Positions 55,192-64,000 of a stretch of DNA of 64,000 nt are shown piece after piece. The stretch covers positions 1,209,579-1,273,578 of the forward strand of contig NC_007955.1 in the NCBI RefSeq assembly GCF_000013725.1, given 5' to 3'. Position 1 is the stretch's first letter. Every line of letters begins with the position of its first letter. The notes beneath the pieces are model-generated. The model was given only the letters and a program-made list of their open reading frames with translations, did no database searches and had not been told where the DNA came from. This stretch comes from Methanococcoides burtonii DSM 6242. GTDB taxonomy: Archaea > Halobacteriota > Methanosarcinia > Methanosarcinales > Methanosarcinaceae. A program made the position numbers and the translations under genes.

Positions 55192-57842
55192 TATGCCACC
55201 TCCTTACCTGTAACAGACCTGACAACACGGTGTATTGCTTCAGGCTTACTATAATCACTCTTTGTGGAGTCGATACCATCTTCACCGTACTTGAATTGTA
55301 CAATGACACCTCTCGTCTCACGCACAGAACCATCATACTGCACCTCAAGGTCCTGCAGCGCATTCACAAGACGCCTCTGAAGGTAACCTGACTGAGAAGT
55401 ACGGACCGCAGTATCCACAAGACCTTCACGACCACCAATTGCGTGGAAGAAATACTCAGTAGGATTCAATCCGCTCTTGTAACTTGCTTTCACGAAACCG
55501 TGAGCATCAGCACCAAGGTCACCCTTATCGAAGTGAGGGAGAGTCCTTCCTGCATAACCTCTTCTTATACGCTCACCACGAACCGCCTGCTGACCGACAC
55601 AAGCCGCCATCTGTGTCAAGTTCAAAATAGAACCACGAGCACCAGACCTTGCCATTATAACCGCAGAGTTCTCAAGACCAAGACTCTTATCAGCCATTCC
55701 TCCAGTATCATCCCTGGCTTTACCCAGAGTCTGCATGATCCTCATTTCAATGGTCTCATCAAGGGTCCTGCCCGGCAAAGCTTCAAGCTCCTTGTTCTCA
55801 TACGCCTGAACAAGTTCAGCCACCTCTTTTTCAGCATCCTGTAGCCTTATAGCAATGCCTTCCTTGGCTTCTAACGGAATATCCTCATCACTGATACCAA
55901 AGCTCAGTCCTGTGTGCATAACACCCCTGATAGCAAGCCTTGTGAAATCATCTACGAACTTTGCACCTGCGGTGGTACCGAATTCTTTAACGACCTTATC
56001 AAGAACACGTCCTTTGAACGCACCGATTGCCTGCTCATCGATAGTACCTTTGATAAGTTCACCATCTTCGATGACAACATAAGCATCGTACTCACAGTCC
56101 CCTTTCTTACAGGTATCACACTTGAAACATACCTGCGCAGGGAACTCGACATAAAGTCCCTTAGGAAGGATCTGACTGAAGATCTGCTTTCCGTTCCAAT
56201 AAGGCTCACCATCTTCAAGATGACCAGCAGGCTCTGGAAGCACACGCAATTCAGACTTACGGAGAAGCTCCAGTGCATCGTTCTTACTGATGAACTTTTC
56301 ATTCCTTGTCAAAAGGAACAGACCGGAAATGTGATCGTGGATACCACCGATGATAGGACCACCGAAACGCGGGGAAAGGATATTTTCCTGAACCTGCATA
56401 AGGATACTTGCCTCTGCACGTGACTCTTCGGTCTGAAGAACGTGCATGTTCATCTCATCACCATCAAAATCAGCATTGTATGGCGGACATACAGCCGGAT
56501 TGAGCTTGAAGGTCTTATTAGGAAGTACCTTTACGCGATGTGCCATGATACTCATCTTGTGCAGTGAAGGCTGCCTATTGAACAGTACAATATCTCCATC
56601 CTGCATCTGCCTTTCAATGCTCCACCCAGGCTCGAGCTTCTCAAGAAGTTCTTCTTTGTTGAGCTCTGTGACCTTGATACGACGTTCATCATCACGGATA
56701 ACATAATTCGCACCCGGATGAACTTCACGTCCACGGCGAACATATTCCCGCATAAGATCAATGTTCTTTGAAATGACCCTTACAGGAATTGTCATATGTT
56801 GTGCAATAGAAAGGGGAACACCAACTTCATTAATACTAAGGTTGGGATCAGGAGATACCACAGTACGTGCAGAGAAGTTCACACGCTTACCCGACAGACT
56901 TCCTCTGAAACGTCCTTCCTTACCCTTAAGACGCTGGGTCAATGTTTTCAGTGGCCTTCCTGACCTGTGCCTTGCAGGAGGTACACCTGAAACCTCATTA
57001 TCGAAATAGGTTGTAAGGTGATATTGTAAGAGCTCCCAAAGATCCTCAATAATAAGCTGAGGAGCACCAGCATCCCTATTCTCCTGGAAACGCTGGTTTA
57101 TACGAATGATGTCCACGAGCTTGTGGGTCAGATCATCCTCACTGCGCTGACCGGATTCAAGCGTGATGGATGGCCTCACAGTGACCGGAGGTACCGGAAG
57201 AACTGTAAGGATCATCCATTCAGGACGAGCAGTATCAGGGTTCATCCCCATTACACGGATATCATCATCAGAGATGTTCTCAAACCTGTCCCGTATCTCG
57301 GTAGGGGTCAGCTTATGACCATTCTCAATGTACTCACTTGGCTTCTCGAACTTTATATCGAGCTGCTCCTCATTACAATAAGGGCATGTCTTTGACTTCC
57401 TTGCTTCCTTGAAGACATTATTAATAACATCATCAGGAAGGTGGCCCATATCCTTTTGCTTGGCCAGCTGTTCAAGGAAGTCCCTCTTTTTACTTTCTTC
57501 GAGTAGAAGGGAACTGCATTTACAACAGACCGAACGTAAGATCTTACGAAGGATCTTATTGAAACCAACGTGAATAACAGGTGCTACAAGTTCGATATGC
57601 CCGAAATGACCAGGGCATTCTCCAGCACGGCTTCCACATGATTTACATTTAAGTCCAGGGTCGATCACACCAAGACGAAGGTCCATAAGACCCATGTCTA
57701 TCGGATAACCGTCATCATCATAGGTATCCGCAGTTATGATCGATGTAACACTCATTTTACGTACTTCTCGCGGAGAGATCAAACCGAATTTGATCGCACC
57801 GATCCTCTTTGGTATTGAGGGTACCATATTATCCATCTGCAT
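55191..57842 (-). CDS. rpoA1: DNA-directed RNA polymerase subunit A'
   Basis: The N-terminal two-thirds of the largest subunit, about 880 residues. Zinc sites are [18 protein letters not shown] and the CCKC/CPYC pair. Clamp and active-site landmarks are [40 protein letters not shown] and the catalytic [12 protein letters not shown] that binds magnesium. The start is uncertain among GTG 57851 and ATGs 57842, 57836 and 57827. I use 57842 because GGTGTGAT lies just upstream. The gene overlaps or abuts the rpoB1 stop. Confidence 0.97.
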   Translation of the reverse strand: MQMDNMVPSIPKRIGAIKFGLISPREVRKMSVTSIITADTYDDDGYPIDMGLMDLRLGVIDPGLKCKSCGSRAGECPGHFGHIELVAPVIHVGFNKILRKILRSVCCKCSSLLLEESKKRDFLEQLAKQKDMGHLPDDVINNVFKEARKSKTCPYCNEEQLDIKFEKPSEYIENGHKLTPTEIRDRFENISDDDIRVMGMNPDTARPEWMILTVLPVPPVTVRPSITLESGQRSEDDLTHKLVDIIRINQRFQENRDAGAPQLIIEDLWELLQYHLTTYFDNEVSGVPPARHRSGRPLKTLTQRLKGKEGRFRGSLSGKRVNFSARTVVSPDPNLSINEVGVPLSIAQHMTIPVRVISKNIDLMREYVRRGREVHPGANYVIRDDERRIKVTELNKEELLEKLEPGWSIERQMQDGDIVLFNRQPSLHKMSIMAHRVKVLPNKTFKLNPAVCPPYNADFDGDEMNMHVLQTEESRAEASILMQVQENILSPRFGGPIIGGIHDHISGLFLLTRNEKFISKNDALELLRKSELRVLPEPAGHLEDGEPYWNGKQIFSQILPKGLYVEFPAQVCFKCDTCKKGDCEYDAYVVIEDGELIKGTIDEQAIGAFKGRVLDKVVKEFGTTAGAKFVDDFTRLAIRGVMHTGLSFGISDEDIPLEAKEGIAIRLQDAEKEVAELVQAYENKELEALPGRTLDETIEMRIMQTLGKARDDTGGMADKSLGLENSAVIMARSGARGSILNLTQMAACVGQQAVRGERIRRGYAGRTLPHFDKGDLGADAHGFVKASYKSGLNPTEYFFHAIGGREGLVDTAVRTSQSGYLQRRLVNALQDLEVQYDGSVRETRGVIVQFKYGEDGIDSTKSDYSKPEAIHRVVRSVTGKEVA

Positions 57843-57847
57843 TATTA

Positions 57848-59662
57848 TCACACCGCATCATCAAGTCTAAGTCTTGGAGCAACCCCAAGGGATTTGATCT
57901 CATCAAGAAGCAACTTGAAAGCATAACTCATTTCCACCGGGTGAATATCCGTTTCAGCACCACAGTTCGAACAGTATCTGATATTACGAGTCCTGTCAAA
58001 AGTTGCCACCATACCACATTGAGCGCATACAAGTTCTACGACCTTGTCAGACTCATCGAGAAGCCTTTCCTTCAAGGTCATCGCAGCACCGTGCCCGATC
58101 AGTACATCCCTTTCCATCTCACCAAACCTAAGACCACCTTCGCGAGCACGACCCTCGGTTGGCTGACGGGTCAATACCTGCACAGGGCCTCTGGACCTTG
58201 CATGGATCTTTGATGCGACCATGTGGTGGAGTTTCTGGTAAAGGATAACACCAACAAAAACATCCGCCTGGATCTTCTTACCAGTAACACCATCACAGAA
58301 CACCTCTTTCCCTGTATGTGAGAAACCACGATTCTTAAGCCCATCGCGAATACCATCCTCCATATCACCGGAGAATGCAGTGCCCCACTTACGCTGACCT
58401 TCAAGAGAACCGAGTTTCCCACCGATCATTTCCAGAACGTGAGCAACGGTCATACGTGAAGGGATAGCATGAGGATTAATAACAAGATCAGGAACCATAC
58501 CCAGTTCCGTAAATGGCATATCATGATACGGAACTATCAATCCGATAACACCCTTCTGACCGTGTCTTGATGCGAACTTGTCACCGATCTCAGGGATCCT
58601 TTCATCCCTGATTTTCACCTTTGCGAGCCTTGTACCATTGATAGATTCAGTAAGAATAACAGTATCAACAATACCTTTCTCGTTCGAGCGCATCGTAATT
58701 GCACTTTCTCTGCGCTGTTCAATGGTTATACCAAAGTCAGACTGTTCTTCAAGGAACCTTGGAGGACTTGTCTTACCAATAAGCACATCATTTGGACCTA
58801 CAACAGTCTCAGGATTTACAAGACCGTCAATGTCGAGGTTTGCATATGCATCTGCACTACGGGCACCTCTGAACTCAGAATCAGGGATCTCGAACTTGTC
58901 TTCCTGTCCACCAGGATAACGGCGTTCTTCACCTTCGAAGGTCCTCAGGAAGTGGCTTCTTCCAAGTCCTCTCTGAATGGAACCTTTATTGAAAACCAGT
59001 GCATCCTCAATGTTATGCCCTTCGTAGGACATGACAGCGACAACGAAGTTCTGCCCAGCAGGACGCTCATCGAAATGGATAGCATCACAGGTCTGAGTGC
59101 GTGTCATTGCCTTCTGCGGATAGTGAAGCACATGCGCACGTGTATCAGGCCTAAGTTTCAGGTTGGATGAAGAAACTCCTATACACTGCTTGATCATAGC
59201 TGCACCCATCGTGTTCCTCGGAGAAGCATTGTGCTCAGGATATGGAACCATACCGGTACAGATACCAAGCATCAAGGAAGGATCGATCTCTAGATGAGTG
59301 TGGTTAGGAGTAAGGTCTTCTTCATAAAGACCAATGAATGCATTCTCTTCCTCCTCAGCATCCAGATATTCAACATATCCCATGTCCAGAAGATCGCGGA
59401 ACGAGATCTCACCATCCCGGACTTTCTCGACATACTCTGCCGTGATCGACGGGACACCATTTTCAACAACTATTGCAGGCCTTCTTGCACGACCTATATC
59501 AGAACTGAGGATCACTTCATGAATATCCTCATAAAGCGTTACATTCAACTGGTGAGGCAACATGCCACTACGGCGCTGCCCCCTAATACTCTCGACAAGC
59601 TCTACCGGATCATTGTGAGTTCCGATAAGTTCCCCATCGAGGAAGACTTTTGCTTCAACCAT
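57848..59662 (-). CDS. rpoB1: DNA-directed RNA polymerase subunit B'
   Basis: The C-terminal part of the second largest subunit, split from B'' as in methanogens. The 604 residues contain [40 protein letters not shown], the hybrid-binding [19 protein letters not shown] and the zinc site CAQCG...CSNCGAET. Its ATG overlaps the rpoB2 stop (TAATG). It ends with TGA where rpoA1 begins, so the chain of coupled polymerase genes is continuous. Confidence 0.98.
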   Translation of the reverse strand: MVEAKVFLDGELIGTHNDPVELVESIRGQRRSGMLPHQLNVTLYEDIHEVILSSDIGRARRPAIVVENGVPSITAEYVEKVRDGEISFRDLLDMGYVEYLDAEEEENAFIGLYEEDLTPNHTHLEIDPSLMLGICTGMVPYPEHNASPRNTMGAAMIKQCIGVSSSNLKLRPDTRAHVLHYPQKAMTRTQTCDAIHFDERPAGQNFVVAVMSYEGHNIEDALVFNKGSIQRGLGRSHFLRTFEGEERRYPGGQEDKFEIPDSEFRGARSADAYANLDIDGLVNPETVVGPNDVLIGKTSPPRFLEEQSDFGITIEQRRESAITMRSNEKGIVDTVILTESINGTRLAKVKIRDERIPEIGDKFASRHGQKGVIGLIVPYHDMPFTELGMVPDLVINPHAIPSRMTVAHVLEMIGGKLGSLEGQRKWGTAFSGDMEDGIRDGLKNRGFSHTGKEVFCDGVTGKKIQADVFVGVILYQKLHHMVASKIHARSRGPVQVLTRQPTEGRAREGGLRFGEMERDVLIGHGAAMTLKERLLDESDKVVELVCAQCGMVATFDRTRNIRYCSNCGAETDIHPVEMSYAFKLLLDEIKSLGVAPRLRLDDAV

Positions 59663-61344
59663 TATTGTGCCTCCGTCTCATCGCCGCCCACGGGATCGGC
59701 ATTTTCATCCATGAATTCATGATAGTCAACATCGTTAGGTCCAGGCTCTGCTTTAACCTCGACCTTCTCAGCAGGTTCATCGGTATCCGTATGAGGTGCC
59801 AGTTCCAGATCTTCCTCATAATCCACATCAGCAGCCAGTTCCAATATAATTTCTGGAACGTAGAGCTCCACATGGGCTACACCAAGCCCATAGAGGACAT
59901 TTTTAACAACATCTTTATCCTCCAGACCAGTCGAAAGTTCGACCATCTGAGCAAAGTTCTTCACAAGACCACAATTCGGACCTTCCGGAGTCTCTGAAGG
60001 ACAAAGACGTCCCCACTGGGTTGGGTGAAGATCACGGGCCTCAAAGTGAGGTTGCGCCCTTGAAAGTGGAGAAATGACACGCCTTAAGTGAGAAAGAGTT
60101 GAAATGTAATCTGTGCGGTCAAGCAACTGTGATACACCACTTCTTCCGCCAACCCAGTTACCAGTGGCAAGAGGGTGCTGAAGACGGTCGGTAAGAACAT
60201 CCGCACGCACAAGTGTCGCGACATTCAGTTCCCTGTTCCTCATGTTAGCCCTTTCAAGCTGGTACTTCACATCACGTGCAAGACGGTTGAAAGCTACCCG
60301 GAAAAGATCCTCCATAAGGTCACCTGTTAGCTTAAGCCTCTTGTTAGAGTAGTGATCCTTGTCATCATCAGAGCGCCTTTTAAGAGCAAGCTCGAAGCAT
60401 GATTCTGCCATTCTACCAAGGAAATGTGCTTTTGGTATCCTGTCAGCAGGATCGTTGCCAAGATGCGGAAGAAGATAACGGTCGATAACATAGTTCGCAC
60501 GCTTCATCTGGTATTCCCTTGCCTGGCCGGAAGCCACGCGACCACCGATCTTCTCAATAGCATCTTCTATTGTGAAGACCTCTGCCTCTTCAAGGTTCTC
60601 GAACATGAATTTCATAATCTCAGGGTCAGTTGAAACGATCTTTGCGACATCTTCATCAGTCTCAACCCCCAGAGCTCGCATCAATGTAATGAAATTGATA
60701 CGTCCGGAGATCGATGGGAATGAAATCTCCAAAAGGGATTTCCTGCCTCTTTCTACAACTACCAGTGCCCTGTAACCTCTCCTCTGAGAGAATACCTTTG
60801 AAACTTCAATAGAGTCCCCATAACGCTCACCAAGCTCAGTAAGGATCTTGTTAGGAGCGAGGTCCTCAAGTGTCATCACGACACGTTCTGTACCATTGAC
60901 AATGAAATATCCCCCAGGATCAAGTGGGTCCTCACCATGCTGGACCATTTCAGCATCACTAATACCAACAAGGTTACAGATATCTGATTTGATCATAACA
61001 GGAAGCTGGCCGACCTTTGCTTCCTTTGGCTCTCCTTCCTCACCATTCTGTACAACAGACATTTCCAGGAAAAGAGGAGCCGAATAAGAAAGGTTACGCA
61101 ACCTTGCCTCGTTTGGATACAATTTCTCAATTGCACCATCGGCTTCTTTTACTACTGGATGTTCCACCCTTATCTTACCAAGTTTGACATAGATATCCTC
61201 GAGATCGGTCTCGATTATACCTTGTTCATTAATGATCTTCTGAAGACCATGTTTGACAAACTTGTTATAAGAGTCGATGTGATGCTGCACAATCTTGTCC
61301 TTTGTGAAATAGGCTTCTGATAATACGCTCGTGTCTAACGCGAT
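59662..61344 (-). CDS. rpoB2: DNA-directed RNA polymerase subunit B'' (start codon probably ATC)
   Basis: The N-terminal part of the second largest subunit. Landmarks are [40 protein letters not shown], the lobe region, and [20 protein letters not shown]. The first canonical in-frame start is GTG 61290. However, the frame upstream of it encodes [18 protein letters not shown], which is the normal archaeal B'' N-terminus. That stretch is open to a TAA at 61363-61365 and contains no ATG, GTG or TTG. A GAGGGT ribosome site (61351-61356) lies six bases before ATC 61344, so I mark ATC as the likely start (560 residues). A highly acidic tail (about 490-560) is unusual. rpoH lies upstream. Confidence 0.9.
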   Translation of the reverse strand: MALDTSVLSEAYFTKDKIVQHHIDSYNKFVKHGLQKIINEQGIIETDLEDIYVKLGKIRVEHPVVKEADGAIEKLYPNEARLRNLSYSAPLFLEMSVVQNGEEGEPKEAKVGQLPVMIKSDICNLVGISDAEMVQHGEDPLDPGGYFIVNGTERVVMTLEDLAPNKILTELGERYGDSIEVSKVFSQRRGYRALVVVERGRKSLLEISFPSISGRINFITLMRALGVETDEDVAKIVSTDPEIMKFMFENLEEAEVFTIEDAIEKIGGRVASGQAREYQMKRANYVIDRYLLPHLGNDPADRIPKAHFLGRMAESCFELALKRRSDDDKDHYSNKRLKLTGDLMEDLFRVAFNRLARDVKYQLERANMRNRELNVATLVRADVLTDRLQHPLATGNWVGGRSGVSQLLDRTDYISTLSHLRRVISPLSRAQPHFEARDLHPTQWGRLCPSETPEGPNCGLVKNFAQMVELSTGLEDKDVVKNVLYGLGVAHVELYVPEIILELAADVDYEEDLELAPHTDTDEPAEKVEVKAEPGPNDVDYHEFMDENADPVGGDETEAQ

Positions 61345-61531
61345 GATAGCACCCTCTTTTAATTAATTGGATTTTAGAATAGAAAAATGATTGGAATTAT
61401 TGGTCACTGCGACCATATTGCAGGCCACAGTATCAACTCGGTCGAATGCACTCTCGAAACAATGCATTAAAAAGCAACTAAAATAAGTGAATAAAGAATA
61501 AACAAGATCTTTCAAATATAAAAACCTCGTT

Positions 61532-61768
61532 TCACCCTATAACATATCTGTAATAAAGTGCTTCACCTGCTGTCTGGCTTTTGCGAATAACCTTCACAAC
61601 ATCACCAGGCTCCGCACCAATTTCCAGTGCGATAGGATCTGTTACTTTCAACTTCGGTAACTGCTCCCTTTCAACATTATAATGTGTTAGAACAGTTTTC
61701 AGATCATCCTCATCCATAATTTCATGATGGGGGATTAATTCGTGGTCAAGCAGGCTGAACTTACTCAA
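61532..61768 (-). CDS. rpoH: DNA-directed RNA polymerase subunit H (RPB5 C-terminal domain)
   Basis: A 78-residue subunit equivalent to the C-terminal domain of eukaryotic RPB5: KFSLLDHELIPHHEIMDEDD, KLKVTDPIALEIGAEPGDVV and KVIRKSQTAGEALYYRYVI. The start is TTG 61768, preceded by GGAGGAG with good spacing. An in-frame upstream ATG would add ten residues foreign to the family. It is the first gene of the polymerase/str operon, directly downstream of tRNA-Lys on the same strand. Confidence 0.96.
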   Translation of the reverse strand: MSKFSLLDHELIPHHEIMDEDDLKTVLTHYNVEREQLPKLKVTDPIALEIGAEPGDVVKVIRKSQTAGEALYYRYVIG

Positions 61769-61814
61769 ATTTACTCCTCCTAAAAAATATGCAAGCAATA
61801 TATTTCCAGATTGC

Positions 61815-61891
<77 letters not shown>

Positions 61892-62381
61892 ACGGCGATC
61901 ACTGCACTAGCACCATGAATGCCACCTCATACAGCGAGGTAACAAAGGAATACTAATATATAAAGATACCCATTGTGCATTGCACATAATTTTGGAGTGA
62001 ACCTACCACATATAAACATACAAAATATATCCTGAAATAAAGATGAAAGATGTATGGAATAGCCAATAAATATATATGCGATTATTTTTACTTTTTACGA
62101 AGTTGGGTCTTTTGTAGCAGGAGGAATTGAGAATGCAGCCTTTATTATGATCAAGCGCAGTTATCAGACAGATAACATGCCAAACTTATCTTTGCAAAAA
62201 ATATTCAGCCTGAATAACAACTTACAGAAAAAGTTGCACTAATATTCACAAAGACAGTCAAATGTTGCATCTTAAGGAATTCCATTATATGCATCCACCC
62301 ATATAAACATTGACATCAAGAATCACCTGCTAATTACTTGAATATCAAACGCAAATAAATATCAGCTAAAAAAACGACTAA
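61892..62381. other. Intergenic region, about 490 bases
   Basis: AT-rich and without a normal gene. It contains the tRNA-Lys promoter near 61950-61960 (aatatataaag). On the plus strand a perfect ribosome site aggagg (62119-62124) sits eight bases before ATG 62133, yet that frame is only five codons (MQPLL, TGA 62148-62150). A short palindrome, attcagcctgaat, lies near 62206. No RNA gene is recognised. Confidence 0.35.
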
Positions 62382-62415
62382 ATCAAAAAAATTGCAGGAC
62401 ATTATGTCCCGCAAT
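62382..62415 (-). terminator. Intrinsic-type terminator of ahcY
   Basis: On the minus strand attgcgggac and gtcctgcaat form a ten-base stem with one mismatch and a five-base loop, followed by seven T. The hairpin overlaps the ahcY stop codon (TAA at 62402-62404), so termination begins inside the last codons. Confidence 0.7.
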
Positions 62416-63637
62416 CCCATCCTTCCATATATTCGGTCTGATGAGGTTCAAGTTTATCAATTTCAATGCCCATTGATTTTAATTTCAATTCAGCAACATA
62501 CATATCAAGATCATGCGGAACAGGATGTACACCATTCTCAAGTTTGGTCTCAGCAATATATTTGACACATAGTGCCTGATTTGCAAAGCTCATATCCATG
62601 ACCTCTGCAGGATGACCATCGCCTGCTGCAAGATTAACAAGTCTACCATCTGCAAGAACATTAATCCTCTTACCCGCAACATTGTACTCCTTGATATTTT
62701 TCCTGACCGTCCTTACAGAACTGGCCATGGCAGTCAGCTCTTCAAGATTGATCTCCACATTGAAGTGACCTGAATTTGCAAGAATTGCACCATCTTTCAT
62801 TACCTCAAAATGCTTCTTTGAAAGGATATCGACATTACCCGTAGTTGTGACGAATATATCACCATACTTTGCAGCCTCGGCCATAGACATAACACGGTGA
62901 CCATCCATACGAGCCTCGAGTGCACGTATAGGGTCGATCTCTGTCACAATGACATCCGCACCAAGTCCTGAAGCACGCAGGGAAACACCCTTACCACACC
63001 AACCATATCCACCTATAACAACGGTCTTTCCAGCAACCAGAAGATTGGTGGTCCTCATAATACCATCCCATGATGACTGACCTGTACCATACCTATTATC
63101 GAAAAGGAATTTAGTCATTGCATCGTTTACTGCAACAACAGGCATCTTCAATGCCCCATCCTTTTCCATTGCCTTAAGCCTGTGAATACCAGTAGTTGTT
63201 TCCTCACAACCACCAAAAATATCAGAGAGCAGATCTGTGCGCTCAGTATGGAGTTTGAAGATAAGGTCTGCACCATCATCAATGGTGATATCAGGCTTCA
63301 TATCAAGCACTTTATCGATTGCCTCATAATATTCATCACTGCAGCAATCATACTTTGCATAGCAGTTGATATTATCACGCGTATTGAGAGCTGCTGAAAC
63401 ATCATCCTGTGTGCTCAACGGATTACAACCTGTGATAGTCACTTCAGCACCACCTATGGCAAGTGCCTCAACAAGAGCAGCTGTCTTTGCTTCGACATGC
63501 AAAGCCATTGCGATCTTATGCCCTTTCAAAGGCTGTTCACGTTCGAAATTCTCCCGAATGATAGAAAGAACAGGCATGTGACTGCGCACCCACCCGATCT
63601 TCATGTCACCGGATTCTATCAAATCTTTATCACTCAT
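62402..63637 (-). CDS. ahcY: S-adenosylhomocysteine hydrolase (archaeal form)
   Basis: The enzyme splits S-adenosylhomocysteine, or in methanogens S-inosylhomocysteine, made by methyltransferases. The 411 residues include ALHVEAKTAALVEALAIGGA, VAVNDAMTKFLFDNRYGTGQ, the NAD-binding VVIGGYGWCGKGVSLRASGL with VIVTEIDPIRALEARMDG, and NSGHFNVEINLEELT. It is followed by a terminator. The gene upstream on the same strand encodes a deaminase-type amidohydrolase. This fits the archaeal route in which the homocysteine adduct is deaminated before hydrolysis; the pairing is an inference from neighbourhood. Confidence 0.95.
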   Translation of the reverse strand: MSDKDLIESGDMKIGWVRSHMPVLSIIRENFEREQPLKGHKIAMALHVEAKTAALVEALAIGGAEVTITGCNPLSTQDDVSAALNTRDNINCYAKYDCCSDEYYEAIDKVLDMKPDITIDDGADLIFKLHTERTDLLSDIFGGCEETTTGIHRLKAMEKDGALKMPVVAVNDAMTKFLFDNRYGTGQSSWDGIMRTTNLLVAGKTVVIGGYGWCGKGVSLRASGLGADVIVTEIDPIRALEARMDGHRVMSMAEAAKYGDIFVTTTGNVDILSKKHFEVMKDGAILANSGHFNVEINLEELTAMASSVRTVRKNIKEYNVAGKRINVLADGRLVNLAAGDGHPAEVMDMSFANQALCVKYIAETKLENGVHPVPHDLDMYVAELKLKSMGIEIDKLEPHQTEYMEGWDCGT

Positions 63638-63685
63638 CTTTAGATCTCCAGTATAAATTTAAATATTGCATAAGGCGGAAACACA

Positions 63686-64000
63686 TCAATTCTTGGCATC
63701 TACCCTTGAAACCAGATCAGAAGCCGCCTGTTTTGCATCATTGATGACCTGTTGCTCATTCATGCAGAGCACTTTACGCTCATCCATAAGTACAACACCA
63801 TTTACAATAGTGGTCCTCACGTCATTTCCAGTTGCTGAATATACCAATTGAGAAGGCACATCGAACAAAGGAGAAAGGTGTGCTTTATTCATATCAATAA
63901 TAATGACATCAGCATTATAATCTTTCCTTAACACCCCACTATTGATATCAAGTGCTTTTGCACCATTGACAGTAGCCATCTCAAGCACCTGCTTTGCAGG
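63686..64000 (-). CDS. dadD: Amidohydrolase, probable 5'-deoxyadenosine/SAH deaminase (C-terminal part)
   Basis: Only the last 104 codons are in the window; the gene continues past base 64000. The visible part is the C-terminal end of an amidohydrolase: LEMATVNGAKALDINSGVLR, KDYNADVIIIDMNKAHLSPL and VYSATGNDVRTTIVNGVVLM. This is typical of MtaD/DadD deaminases, which act on 5'-deoxyadenosine, methylthioadenosine or S-adenosylhomocysteine. Its position 48 bases upstream of ahcY supports a role in recycling SAM by-products. The metal-binding residues lie outside the window, so the substrate is inferred. Confidence 0.75.
   Translation of the reverse strand, partial: PAKQVLEMATVNGAKALDINSGVLRKDYNADVIIIDMNKAHLSPLFDVPSQLVYSATGNDVRTTIVNGVVLMDERKVLCMNEQQVINDAKQAASDLVSRVDAKN

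Noticed and set aside
48200-61100. Many plus-strand frames opposite the ribosomal and RNA polymerase genes
   Set aside because: The minus-strand genes are complete, conserved and contiguous; the opposite frames are Ser/Arg-rich antisense shadows.

Overview
The window is archaeal and most likely comes from a methylotrophic methanogen of the Methanosarcinaceae (Methanococcoides/Methanolobus-like). Direct evidence is the RNA polymerase with split B''/B' and A'/A'' subunits in the order rpoH-rpoB2-rpoB1-rpoA1-rpoA2-eL30-nusA-rpsL-rpsG-fusA-tuf-rpsJ. Class I CCA-adding enzyme, FmdE-like and IorAB proteins, PGF-CTERM surface proteins and TATA-box promoters agree with this. None of the roughly 45 protein genes whose stop lies in the window ends in TAG. 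That is the pattern expected of a genome that reads UAG as pyrrolysine. The genus is inference.

Layout. 1-4413: the end of a type I-B CRISPR-Cas locus (cas3 3' end, cas4, cas1, cas2, leader, 21 repeats). 4532-14667: housekeeping and metabolic genes (cca, ogg, iorBA, a hydantoinase-A-like protein with an FMN-binding partner, acs). 14668-16675: a pentapeptide-repeat/channel-like gene with two in-frame TAG codons. 17063-21184: a regulator, a membrane ferredoxin and a giant FAD/Fe-S oxidoreductase with a Met/Pro-rich tail. 21236-26001: a TfoX-domain protein, fetAB preceded by what looks like a structured RNA leader, a lipoprotein, and a soluble plus a membrane-anchored winged-helix protein. 26265-30312: a radical SAM enzyme, a DUF134 protein, a decayed insertion sequence, a histidine-kinase fossil and a TatD-like hydrolase. 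30664-34952: a compact four-gene operon (P-loop protein, Ig/PKD-like protein, two TolB-type surface propellers). 35429-40845: uvrA, purB-fmdE, a regulator. 40992-43942: an AT-rich accessory block with a DUF488 fusion protein and an overlapping unknown partner, a small Cys-rich protein and an integrase relic, followed by tRNA-Arg. 44473-47742: a PAS histidine kinase cut by an IS66-type element with an 8-bp target duplication. 47793-61891: a small regulator, the str/rpo operon and tRNA-Lys. 62402-64000: ahcY and the 3' end of a deaminase gene, which together recycle S-adenosylhomocysteine.

The strongest candidates for undescribed biology are: the pentapeptide gene with two amber codons; the nested inverted repeats directly upstream of fetAB; the overlapping DUF488/unknown gene pair; the P-loop/TolB surface operon; and the one-component membrane regulator with two chagasin-like outer domains. 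Everything here comes from reading the sequence. No database search, folding program or alignment was run.
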